A stretch of DNA of 10,067 nucleotides, from assembly GCA_016256075.1 (NCBI GenBank), contig SDVU01000856.1, forward strand, positions 1-10,067, in the 5' to 3' direction. The translations under genes and the position numbers were made by a program. The stretch comes from Dictyocoela muelleri. Lineage: Eukaryota; Microsporidia. The notes under the pieces were generated by a model. It searched no databases. It saw nothing but the letters and a program-made list of their open reading frames with translations, and was not told the origin of the DNA. Within the stretch, counting starts at the first letter, position 1. Every line of letters starts with the position of its first letter. Below, one piece after another: positions 1 through 7,193 of the stretch.

Positions 1-243
1 TTCTTTTAGTTCGTGAGTTTGTAAATTCTGTCTTAAAGCTATGATTTCTGGGATGTAATTTTCTGCAGACCCTGTATTGATCATTGCAGTAAATATCGAC
101 TCATTTATTTTAATGGGAAATTCAATTATTTTAGGTGTGCTTATTGGTTCTTTAAAGGCATAAGAGCGATTATTCGGTTGTTTATTATTTTTTGGATGTT
201 TTGCCCTGCACTCTTCATTCGAGTGTGTATATGACTTGTGATA
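1..243 (-). pseudogene. Zinc-knuckle-like and aspartic-protease-like part
   Basis: About 196-243 encodes a short Cys/His-spaced segment (YHKSYTHSNEECRAKH) similar to a gag nucleocapsid zinc knuckle. Between about 40 and 140 there is an aspartic-protease-like block: two short beta-strand-like stretches, then the loop around the TGSAENYI segment. In LTR elements this protease processes the Gag-Pol polyprotein. The frame stays open to the window edge. It belongs to the same fossil element as the gag-like region. Confidence 0.5.
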
Positions 244-302
244 TTCACGGTACTTTATATCTTTGTTATTGAAGATTTCGCTTCTTCGATATGTTTTTTC
301 GT

Positions 303-1140
303 CTAGACGCTTCGCATTTCTTCTCTGCCTCCTAAAATTTTGTAGTGCTGTGGAACTATCTTTCTTATTACTTGATACTGAACAATAGAATTTACCTTTT
401 TTAAGCATAATGAATCCATAACTGCCAGAATTTGTAAACATATTTTGAAAGATCGGTCAGTATATCTTATAAATTCAAACTTCGTTTTTTCATGGAGACC
501 ATTAAAAAATACTTCCTCGATTTTCGATTGGATCATTTTTTCTATCCAAATCCAAACAAACTCCTATTCTTCTACAAATCTTTTTGATTATGTTTGTGTA
601 TGCACGGATTGTATAAAAATTTTTCTGTCCTAATTTTGATAGTTTTTCCTAATAATTGTAAACTGTATTTGTATTATATTTTAATTTGAGTATTCGATTC
701 ATTACTTCATTACTAGTTCGAGCAAATTCAATTTGCGATTGTATATTTAAATCAATTATCTGTGAGAGCACTTCCATTTTTGTTTCCTCGGTCCAGTTGG
801 AAGCTCGTGAAACTTCGTTGAAGCAGAGTTCCCAACTTACTAAGTCTTGTTCTTCAATGGAGGATAATATGTTGAGCCTATGCATTCTAATTAGACCGGA
901 TGTTTTACTCTTATATTCGAGGTTGGCAATTTCGAATCTTTCATCGATTTTAACATTTTGTCTACTTTGGTTTTCTTCTCTTTTTATTTTATCGATGAGT
1001 TTATCTGCGTACCTCTTTGAGCTCAAAATGAGGTATTCCTCAACCGGTGTATTAAACAAAAGGTAATTAACAATTAAAGACTTTTCAAATTTATTTATTG
1101 ATTGCGGTTTCAAGAACGAGTGCGGTCTCTTTTCGTGCAT
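303..1140 (-). pseudogene. gag-like region of the retroelement
   Basis: The region begins at an ATG at 1140 and encodes a charged, helix-rich, capsid-like protein with a Trp-containing segment (around 590-700) and a later stretch with FFNGLHEKTKFEF, of the kind seen in Ty3/gypsy capsid domains. It would form the particle shell that packages the element's RNA. It has no signal peptide or membrane segment. The call rests on general resemblance and on the protease-like part that follows, not on a diagnostic motif. It is part of a broken element and is not a host gene. Confidence 0.55.
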
Positions 1141-1399
1141 CGGTATGATATTTATGCTCCTTATATCCTTTTTTTATCAATTTGAACTCCTGTCAACCTG
1201 TCAACCTTTCATTTCCTTGATTTTGACATCTTTCAATGTCAAGTTTATTCTCAATATTTCCTTCTGGACTTTTCTTCTGGACTAAACCATTGTTGGTGGA
1301 CTCATTGCACACCACACTAACAATCATATTTTTTGTATTTCTAATTACATTTTTTTAATTTAACCCAATAATGTAAGAGCTAGAATTTGAACCGAAATT
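1141..1399 (-). other. Probable leader/LTR-side sequence of the retroelement
   Basis: This gene-free stretch lies upstream of the gag-like ATG on the minus strand and is less AT-rich than what follows, so it is probably the element's untranslated leader and perhaps part of its LTR. Two short direct duplications are visible: TGTCAACC twice near 1191-1207 and CTTCTGGACT twice near 1262-1281. No LTR end or primer-binding site could be fixed because the second LTR is outside the window. Confidence 0.3.
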
Positions 1400-1431
1400 G
1401 CGGCAACTCACCCCATTGGGAGAGTTGCCGC
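1400..1431. repeat. 32-bp palindrome, 10-bp perfect arms
   Basis: GCGGCAACTC and its exact complement GAGTTGCCGC enclose a 12-base centre that holds a further CCC/GGG pairing. The arms are strikingly GC-rich in this AT-rich region. The arm motif, CAACTC followed by a CC-containing run, resembles the ends of the foldback element at 3583-4158 (ACAACTCGCC). It could be a minimal, interior-free copy of a related element, a transcription-terminating hairpin, or the edge of the neighbouring retroelement. Confidence 0.6.
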
Positions 1432-1890
1432 ATAGCCTTATCATTAATAAATTTTTAAAAAATCAATTTATTATAAATATTATAATGATTAAAGTATAAA
1501 AAAATTTTAATGTAAAATCAAATTATTATTATTTTTCTTTAGAAATATAAAATCATATTTATTTAAAAATTCTCAAAATAATACAAAAACAAATTTGGTA
1601 AAATATAGGGAAAGATATAGACGAGTAGTTTTAAATAATATGATTATTCTTTAAACCACGATTATTTGGTGGGATACTTAAAACCTTCTAATATCGTATT
1701 GTTGTAATGTAAAAAACACTAGATAGTAAATATTTTGAACAAATTTTCCTAGTGATAAATACTTTGTTGATTTTGTATTGTTTATAGATTAAATAACAGT
1801 AAAAATATTAGAAAATTAAGAATTTATTTAAAAATAAATTAAAATTAATTTAAAATTATTTTGCATGTTTCTCATTTTAATAAAAAATGT
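1432..1890. other. AT-rich spacer, no feature recognised
   Basis: I see no reading frame of coding character, RNA gene or clear repeat here. A loose inverted pair (CACTAG near 1717 and CTAGTG near 1750) is visible but too short to interpret. Confidence 0.5.
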
Positions 1891-2283
1891 GGACTTCTTT
1901 CGAAAGATGCCTACATTTTTTGTAGAAATCTTTCGAAAGAAAAGCAATTTTTTAAAATTAAAAATAACTTACCCATATGCTTTTAAAATTATCAGATAAT
2001 ATTTTTATTATATCTTATCTTAGGAACCTTCTCTCTAGAAAAAATGTCCTGAACTACGAAATATGGCATTTCAGGAGATTATAAGAAAATTTTATTATTC
2101 CTTGCTAATTCCATATTTCACAGATTTCGATATTTTTTCTAGAAGTGAGGTCTCTAATTAAAGTTAGAATTAAATATTATTAAAATTATTTAATAAAAAA
2201 TTTAAATTTTATTTAAAAAAAATATTAAAAATTTTGCCCAAAAGGGGAGACCCTTGATGGTAGGCATCTTTCGAAAGAAGCCC
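1891..2283. mobile_element. Foldback/MITE-like element A
   Basis: The ends are a perfect 21-base inverted repeat (1894-1914 and 2260-2280) containing CTTTCGAAAG. A third copy of the motif at 1928-1941 pairs with the left end to make a local hairpin (14 perfect bases plus a CTACA/TGTAG pair). A second inverted pair lies inside (about 2023-2066 and 2111-2152, sharing CTAGAAAAAAT and GAAATATGG). It carries no coding capacity, so it would be non-autonomous. Target-site duplications were not resolved; the right end is followed by nine C and nine A. The inner arm resembles that of the foldback element at 3583-4158. The transposase superfamily is unknown. Confidence 0.65.
1894..1941. repeat. Subterminal hairpin of element A
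   Basis: TTCTTTCGAAAGAT (1895-1908) and its complement ATCTTTCGAAAGAA (1928-1941) flank a second short pairing, CTACA with TGTAG. The two together can form one long stem. Each arm is itself built on the palindrome CTTTCGAAAG. Confidence 0.75.
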
Positions 2284-2289
2284 CCCCCC

Positions 2290-2494
2290 AAAAAAAAATG
2301 ATACTTTTTATTTTTTAATTGATTTGTCTATTAATATTTAAAATAAATATGTAATTAATAAAAATTGTTAAATTATAATCTAGCATGTTCAATTCTTAAA
2401 TTTAATTCTTCAGAATAATTAACTTGTCAATTAAATCGTTTATTAATAAATATAATTTTTTTTATATTTTTAAAAATTTATTAATAAAAAATAA
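2290..2494. other. AT-rich spacer, no feature recognised
   Basis: Only AT-rich sequence with TTAATAAA-type runs is present between foldback element A and the short G-rich repeats. No frame or RNA gene is seen. Confidence 0.5.
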
Positions 2495-2689
2495 GGGAGT
2501 CATTTTGGTTAGGGGGTGACGAATCTTGACACTTATTAATAAATTTAATATATAAAAAATCATTTTTTTTAATTCAGAATTGGTGAGGTTTTGGTTCGTA
2601 AGGGTCCCTTAATAATTTTAATAATTTTTTTTATATCAAATTAAATTATAAATGGGTGTCTTTTTGGTTAAGTGGGTCATTTTGGTTTG
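2495..2689 (+). repeat. Four short interspersed TTTTGGTT repeats
   Basis: Related direct copies lie at about 2495-2512 (GGGAGTCATTTTGGTTAG), 2582-2602 (GGTGAGGTTTTGGTTCG), 2654-2672 (GGGTGTCTTTTTGGTTAAG) and 2674-2689 (GGGTCATTTTGGTTTG). They stand out as G-rich, strand-biased islands in an AT-rich background. The last two are adjacent. No coding frame accounts for them. They may be remains of a larger repeat family or of one element's ends. Confidence 0.5.
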
Positions 2690-2771
2690 AAACACCATTT
2701 ACCATTTTTTAAATATTTTTTATGTTCTGACATTAAAAACGGGTGGCTAAAATAAAAATAATAGCCTCAAA

Positions 2772-3215
2772 TAGAGAACTATTCGCATTATTAAGCCATA
2801 AATGTAACATTTAAGTTCATAAGACGAATTATTAAAAGTCGTTTTAAAAATAATCTGAAACGACATTAAGCGGTCAATAACTATAATATAACTTATAGTT
2901 GTCCCGGTATGATATAGTTAATTAAGACTTGTTAATTATGAACATTAATTTTAAGGGACTTTACTAGATGTTGAAATGTTTGCTATTAAATATTAATTAA
3001 AAGCAGTAGCAAATAAAAAAACAATCTAAAACTCTTAAAATTGCCTGTATCCTGTTGATATTTTCTTAAAACTCAAATCGCATAATAAGATAGGCTATAA
3101 CAAGCTTGATAGTGAATATTACTTGAAAATCAATAAGCAAAAGTCAAAGTCTAAATTTAGAGACTACTCTCAGTCTAGCAATGATAAATATTGTCAACAT
3201 ATGATACGTATATAT
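2772..3215 (+). mobile_element. Old copy of tRNA-headed SINE-like repeat (copy S1)
   Basis: This stretch aligns along its length with the reverse complement of the better-preserved copy at 7271-7782. Shared blocks in the same order include AATGTAACATTTAAG (2801-2815), GACATTAAGCGGTCA (2862-2876), ATTAAGAC then TGTTAA near 2930, CCTGTATCCTG (3044-3054), GTGA then TATTAC near 3112, and a tail resembling GTTGCCAGCATG near 3190. The tRNA-like head is badly eroded, so the left edge is approximate. It has no coding content. Divergence suggests an older insertion than the copy at 7271-7782. Confidence 0.7.
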
Positions 3216-3468
3216 TTTTTGTTGTTGAGCACTTTAAAAATGAAAACTCTTTATTATTAAATCATATTTAATTTTTAAAATATCTTAATAATGTAATATT
3301 TTTTAATTATTCAGAGAAACAGTATATTAAATAATACTCAAGAAATATAACAAAAATAATATTTCGTGTCCCAAAACAGTACCCTGAATGAAATTGTTGT
3401 CCGAGATTATCATAAAATACCACTAAAAAATTTTGAAAAAAATCTCGACAAAATTATAATTCTGATAT
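3216..3468. other. AT-rich spacer, no gene recognised
   Basis: The stretch lies between the SINE-like copy and the left flanking repeat of the foldback element. It contains GTACCCTGAATG at 3379-3390, which resembles the start context of the SAM50 gene, but the frame that follows closes after 12 codons. Nothing else is recognised. Confidence 0.5.
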
Positions 3469-3550
3469 TTTTTCATAATAAAATTACTGTTTATTTCGAC
3501 AAAGAAATTTAATTAAACAATATGTTTTAAGTGTGCTCGGATTAGAGGCT
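3469..3550 (+). repeat. Left ~80-bp direct repeat flanking the foldback region
   Basis: It matches 4165-4244 in the same orientation, starting TTTTTCATAATAAAATTACT and ending GCTCGNATTAG(AG)GCT, with a few substitutions and small indels. The pair brackets everything between 3551 and 4164. The length is far beyond normal target-site duplications. Confidence 0.85.
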
Positions 3551-3582
3551 GGGAAATAACTCGCCTATAGGCGAGTTGTTCC
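3551..3582. repeat. 32-bp palindrome abutting foldback element B
   Basis: It contains a perfect 20-bp palindrome (3558-3577; AACTCGCCTA and its complement) and continues to GTTCC on the right and GGGAA on the left. It reads as two copies of the terminal motif of the foldback element at 3583-4158, facing each other with no interior. It directly touches that element's left end, so an inverted and a direct end motif meet at 3582/3583. Confidence 0.75.
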
Positions 3583-4158
3583 GGACTCGCCTGTGTAAAA
3601 AACGAACAACTCGCCTGGGAAATGAGTTATTTAAATTTAAAAAAATATATTATGAAATCTCTAATCATGCCTCTATTTTATCTAAAAATGTAAAATAAAT
3701 GTCAATAATTTTTATTAGGGGTTCTAAACTTCCTTATACCTTCATATTCCAAAAAATATTGTTAACTACGCAATATGACATTATCATAGGAAAATAAAAT
3801 TTTAACCTATATCTTATTTTATACTTATTGTAAAAATATGTTTCATGATATATATCGAAATTACTTAATTTGGTAACATTACCTTATATTTAAATTGATT
3901 TTACAATATATATAAAATGAAAAATAAACATAATTTTACGTTCCTATGCTAATACTATATTGCGTTGATTACAATATTTTTTGGAATAGGGAGGTATAAG
4001 AAAGGATATAACCCCTAATAAAAAATATTGACATTAATTTACATTTTTAGATAAAATAGTGGCATGATTAGAGATTTCATAATATATTTTTTTAAAATTT
4101 AAATAACTCATTTTCCAGGTGAGTTGTTCGTTTTTTTTTACACAGGCGAGTTGTTCCG
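3583..4158. mobile_element. Foldback/MITE-like element B with ~220-bp inverted arms
   Basis: The left arm (3583 to about 3805) is a near-complete reverse complement of the right arm (about 3931-4158), leaving a short AT-rich centre. The outer end reads GGAACAACTCGCC on the right; the left end is slightly shortened (GGACTCGCC). A second CGAACAACTC copy in the same orientation lies about 20 bases inside each arm, giving subterminal direct repeats. Arms share blocks such as GAAATCTCTAATCATGCC and ATTAGGGGTT. There is no coding capacity. It could be a MITE mobilised in trans or a foldback structure; the superfamily was not identified. High arm similarity suggests fairly recent formation. Confidence 0.8.
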
Positions 4159-4164
4159 TAACGC

Positions 4165-4244
4165 TTTTTCATAATAAAATTACTGTTTATTTCGAAAAAT
4201 AAATTTAATTAAACAATATTTTTTACATCTGCTCGAATTAGGCT
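4165..4244 (+). repeat. Right ~80-bp direct repeat flanking the foldback region
   Basis: This is the partner of 3469-3550. It begins six bases (GTAACG) after the right end of the foldback element. The two copies have diverged by several substitutions, so the duplication is not brand new. Confidence 0.85.
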
Positions 4245-4287
4245 ATCCTTATTTTTAAAAAATTTTGGGTAAAATTTTTATTGTTAT

Positions 4288-4410
4288 TCATTTTGTGCAT
4301 CCAATATCATAACCGGGTGATTTACCTCCAGTTTCGCGTGAACCTTTGTTATATCTTATTTGTCTTTCATCTGAGAACATATTGTTTGGGAACAAGTTAT
4401 CAGGGAACAT
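4288..4410 (-). CDS. Possible 40-codon orphan ORF or gene remnant
   Basis: An ATG at 4410 opens a 40-residue frame ending in TGA at 4288. The region is noticeably less AT-rich than its surroundings and uses codons found in the real genes here. The product is polar and basic, with a repeated MFPDNLFPNNMF start and an ERQIRYNKGSRETGGK segment. The frame stays open about 13 codons upstream of the ATG before a stop, so this may be the 3' end of a lost gene. There is no CCC triplet near the ATG, unlike the three confident genes. I do not recognise the protein. Confidence 0.3.
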   Translation of the reverse strand: MFPDNLFPNNMFSDERQIRYNKGSRETGGKSPGYDIGCTK

Positions 4411-4444
4411 ATATTTTTTCACTGTCTTTATAAGTCTTTTTGCG

Positions 4445-4807
4445 ATAAACTAAATATTTTAGATTAAATTTAAAGCTTTTAAATTTAATTAAATTTTCCT
4501 TTTAAAAGTTTCTTTTTGATTAATTAAATAAAGATGTTTTATTTTTATGAATAATAATTAATAGCAATGAGATTTATATTTCATGATATTAATTTAAAAA
4601 TCGGAGATAGTCGCTGGACAAAACAATTTTCTTATTGATAAATCATGCCCCTTATAAATAACAAAGGAGAATATTAAATCTTATGTTAAATCATAAATAA
4701 ATTTTTTAATAATTTTTTAAATAAATATTTAAATCAATATTTTAATATTTAATTTAATTTAATTTAATCATATCTAATTTAATTAATTTAACTATAAACA
4801 TTGCCTT
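4445..4807. other. AT-rich region upstream of the ZIP gene
   Basis: It contains short TTTAATTTAATT-type runs, densest at 4740-4795, and no coding frame. It probably holds the promoter of the ZIP gene, but no defined element other than the CCC next to the ATG can be named. Confidence 0.4.
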
Positions 4808-4847
4808 TTGATTATAAATCTTAATTTAATTTTATTTATATTTCACA

Positions 4848-4850
4848 CCC
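4848..4850 (+). promoter_or_regulatory. CCC start-proximal motif of the ZIP gene
   Basis: CACACCC ends two bases before the ATG at 4853. A CCC triplet close to the start codon is a described microsporidian transcription/start signal, and it favours this ATG over the earlier in-frame TTG at 4808. Confidence 0.5.
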
Positions 4851-4852
4851 TC

Positions 4853-5692
4853 ATGTCTTTAATTTTATCATCAACATTAGTCTTCATTGGATCGTTATTA
4901 TTTTGTTTATTACCAAGACTTTTCAACAAATTAAAAATTATCAAAATAATTTTTCCCTACATAACGGTTTTTGCAGCTGGATTCATGCTGAGTATAATGC
5001 TTGTAGACTTCATTCCGGAAATGATCTGCAATTCGAGAAATCATCATGATCACGAAGATTTTTATTTTATAAAAATGAACAGATTTTTTGAACTTTTAGG
5101 ATTTATAGTTGCTGGCATTTCATTCATTCTACTCCTTGGCCTTGACTCAATTGTGCTGCACCACAATCATTGCGAAAACGAAATAAAACTTAATCACGAT
5201 CTTCATAGTCACAACAAAATCGGAACATGCAATACCGACTCACTCAGATATATTACATCTAGTACACAAGCAATAATTTTTGTAATGGCAATATCTATAC
5301 ACAGCTTCTTTGAAGGACTTGCCTTTGAAGGATCTTCGTTGATGTTTGAAATAGGTATCATTTTTCATAAAATTTTGGAATCATTTGCATTGGGCGTCAC
5401 CGTTTATAGTTCTAATTTTTCAGAATTTATATCTTTGCTACTCCTGACGATATATTCATTTTTAACACCGCTAGGTATGATTCTTGGAAAAAATTTTGGT
5501 AAAACAGATTCTACATTTAGTGTAATCTCTAAAGGATTGGCATTGGGGAGTATATTATTTATAGTTTGTGTTGAGATGATTCCGCCTAATTTTCATTCAG
5601 GTTCAAAAAATAATTTGTCTAAAGTTGTTACTCTTGCAGCCGGTTATTTGATTTCTTCGATTGTTTTCATCAGCAATGAACATCAACATTGA
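4853..5692 (+). CDS. ZIP-family zinc/iron transporter
   Basis: The 279-residue protein has eight predicted membrane segments (about residues 4-22, 31-52, 78-100, 138-158, 164-185, 189-211, 224-245 and 255-275), the ZIP layout. Segment four carries the signature HSFFEG (H150, S151, E154, G155) and segment five HKILE (H172, E176), which in ZIP proteins form the metal site in the transport path. The loop between segments three and four is His-rich (HHNHCENE ... HDLHSH, residues 103-120), a common metal-binding loop. ZIP proteins carry Zn2+, and in some cases Fe2+ or Mn2+, into the cytosol; here uptake from the host is a reasonable inference. The ATG at 4853 is chosen because a CCC motif precedes it and the first membrane segment then starts at once. 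Its gene converges on RRP41. Substrate and membrane are not determinable. Confidence 0.93.
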   Translation: MSLILSSTLVFIGSLLFCLLPRLFNKLKIIKIIFPYITVFAAGFMLSIMLVDFIPEMICNSRNHHDHEDFYFIKMNRFFELLGFIVAGISFILLLGLDSIVLHHNHCENEIKLNHDLHSHNKIGTCNTDSLRYITSSTQAIIFVMAISIHSFFEGLAFEGSSLMFEIGIIFHKILESFALGVTVYSSNFSEFISLLLLTIYSFLTPLGMILGKNFGKTDSTFSVISKGLALGSILFIVCVEMIPPNFHSGSKNNLSKVVTLAAGYLISSIVFISNEHQH

Positions 5693-5818
5693 GTTTACTA
5701 TGAGGAGGATGAAGTGGATTATTAAATCTTTAATACTAATGTTTAGTTTAAAATTTTAAAATTTTTAAATATAAAGTTAAATTTACAGCTATAGGCACTG
5801 ATATGGACTTACCATTAT

Positions 5819-6085
5819 AAAAAAGTATAAATCTATTTAAAAGTAAATTTTTTTAAAAGTAAATCTATTTAATTATAAAAATATTTAAGAGTAAATTTTT
5901 TCAAAGAATAAATTTATTCTTTTTAAATTTATTTAAAAAAATCTTATTTAAGAGTAAATTTTTTTAAAAGTAAATCTATTTAAAAATAAAAATATTTAAA
6001 AGTAAATCTCATTTAAGAATAAATTTTTTAAAGAGTAAATTTTTTCAAAGAATAAATTTTTTAGAAATAAATTTTTAAAAAAATC
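5819..6085. repeat. Degenerate AT-rich array between convergent genes
   Basis: The core (A)AAAGTAAATCTATTTAA and variants (GAGTAAATTTTTT, GAATAAATTT) recur throughout. A larger unit is visible: AAAAGTAAATCTATTTAA occurs at 5855 and again at 5966, a spacing of 111. The array runs right up to the RRP41 stop codon, so it forms that gene's 3' region, and it lies about 125 bases past the ZIP stop. It may supply polyadenylation/termination signals for both, but no specific signal can be picked out. Confidence 0.7.
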
Positions 6086-6778
6086 TCATTTAATATCAAA
6101 ATAAATAATTTCTTCACTTTTATGAATATTTTTTAAAAAATCGGAAATTACGGAATATAATTTTTGGATATACAAAATAGATTGACTAAAAACGTAATTA
6201 AAATTATTCTGATGAATATGACCTTTTGAAACGATTCCTACAAATTTTTGTTTCTTTGGAAGATAAGCCAAGACGAATGCTGGTATTCGATTATTTTCTT
6301 CGTTTGTAGTGATATCACAAAAAATTTTAGCATCATAAAACCCGTTTGTAAGTGAAAGAACTACATCTTTAATTGGAATACCTGAATATGCAATAATTAA
6401 TGATATTGAATTGATAATTGCCGATAGAACTGATCCGTTATCCTGAATAATATCTACAAATATCTCTACAAAGAAAGGTGCTTCTAATAAAATTACATTA
6501 TTAAAAATTTTTATAATATTCCCTTCATATTCATCTTTATAGTGTTCGTAATACCCAGTTTCTTGTTTTGCAAAGGAATTAAATTTTATGATTGGTTGGA
6601 TTTTATCACGTTTATTTCCTGATTTTGGGCCTATCACTGTTGTTCTAAGTTGTGTTAGTCCTTGAGAATATTCAATAACTGGTTTGTTATTGATTGTTTT
6701 GAATGATATTTTTAGTCTTCGCATTTCGTCAATTTTTCTTCCGTCTGCTCTAAACCCGTCTTTGTTCAAAATTTCCAT
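6086..6778 (-). CDS. RRP41: Exosome core subunit Rrp41/Ski6 (RNase PH fold)
   Basis: The 230-residue protein is a single RNase PH domain. Family marks are the N-terminal DGFRADGRKIDEMRRL (residues 7-22), GLTQLRTTVIGP (40-51), and the QDNGSVLSAIINSISL block (112-127) followed by GIPIKD (133-138), close to the D-G-x-x-x-x-A-x-I-N-A-x-x-L-A pattern of Rrp41. Rrp41 is one of six RNase PH-like ring subunits of the RNA exosome, which feeds RNA to Rrp44 or Rrp6 for 3'-end processing and decay; in eukaryotes the ring is usually catalytically inert. The start is the ATG at 6778, which follows CCC directly and gives the usual MEIL...DG beginning; an ATG at 6850 would add an untypical tail. Yeast Rrp41 has 246 residues. 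Another RNase PH-type subunit, such as Rrp46, is less likely. Confidence 0.9.
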   Translation of the reverse strand: MEILNKDGFRADGRKIDEMRRLKISFKTINNKPVIEYSQGLTQLRTTVIGPKSGNKRDKIQPIIKFNSFAKQETGYYEHYKDEYEGNIIKIFNNVILLEAPFFVEIFVDIIQDNGSVLSAIINSISLIIAYSGIPIKDVVLSLTNGFYDAKIFCDITTNEENNRIPAFVLAYLPKKQKFVGIVSKGHIHQNNFNYVFSQSILYIQKLYSVISDFLKNIHKSEEIIYFDIK

Positions 6779-6781
6779 GGG
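6779..6781 (-). promoter_or_regulatory. CCC start-proximal motif of RRP41
   Basis: On the minus strand CTACCC is joined directly to the ATG at 6778. It helps choose this start over the in-frame ATG 24 codons upstream. Confidence 0.5.
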
Positions 6782-6850
6782 TAGTTTTTTAAAAATAAAT
6801 TTATTTAGGCTTGATAGACCAATATTTTTTCTCGTATTAATGTGAATCAA

Positions 6851-7193
6851 ATTGATTATGAAAGAATTAAATTGGTTAATTGAATTTTAAATAGGATTAT
6901 AGAGTTTATCTAGTCTATAAAATAAATTTATGCTTCTTAATCTTTTTAATGATTCAAAAGAATTTTTATGATTAAGAATTAATAAATGCCGAATTTCATT
7001 AGAAAATTATTTTATTGATGAAATCCATTGAATATAATATTTTCTTGTCATCATTTTTTTGAAAATTTATGACAGATCTATTTATCATCTGGACGGATTT
7101 ATAATAAAAAATATGCAAATATTATTAAAACAAAAAAATAAAATCGAGTCTAGAAAGTATAGATATTATCAGGATGTATAAATTGTTTTTGAA
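6851..7193. other. AT-rich upstream region of RRP41, no feature recognised
   Basis: No coding frame, RNA gene or repeat is seen. It presumably holds the RRP41 promoter, up to the edge of the SINE-like repeats. Confidence 0.4.

Larger units (their letters stand above)
1..1140 (-). mobile_element. Broken Ty3/gypsy-like LTR retroelement, gag-to-protease part
   Basis: Read on the minus strand, the order of parts is a gag-like protein, a zinc-knuckle-like segment and an aspartic-protease-like segment, with the rest of the element (reverse transcriptase, RNase H, integrase) expected beyond the left edge. This order is typical of LTR retroelements; Ty3/gypsy is preferred because such elements are common in microsporidia, but no polymerase is visible to settle the family. 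The coding region is broken, with about two or three breaks in the visible part, so this is a fossil, though not a very ancient one since long coding-like stretches remain. The LTR was not located; it should lie to the right of 1140. Base composition is less AT-rich than the surrounding spacer. Confidence 0.65.

Noticed and set aside
445-1066. Plus-strand frames opposite the gag-like region
   Set aside because: They are antisense to a better-supported coding-like region and their products are low-complexity Ser/Leu/Ile-rich sequence with no recognisable motif.
1385-1395. B-box-like GGTTCAAATTC on the minus strand near the 1400 palindrome
   Set aside because: No A box or cloverleaf lies at the right distance. 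A single 9-11-base match is weak evidence.
2281-2298. Nine C followed by nine A as a functional site
   Set aside because: A homopolymer pair next to a repeat end is most simply slippage or an insertion-site trace; one occurrence supports nothing more.
3388-3426. Short frame after GTACCCTGAATG, resembling the SAM50 start context
   Set aside because: It closes after 12 codons and no coding-like sequence follows. The 10-base match to the SAM50 leader is probably chance or a lost gene start.
4808-4852. TTG start giving the ZIP protein 15 extra residues
   Set aside because: A TTG start is unlikely in a nuclear eukaryotic gene, and the ATG at 4853 has an adjacent CCC and begins the first membrane segment.
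6779-6850. Upstream ATG extending RRP41 by 24 residues
   Set aside because: The extension is not family-like, whereas the ATG at 6778 follows CCC and gives the typical N-terminus.
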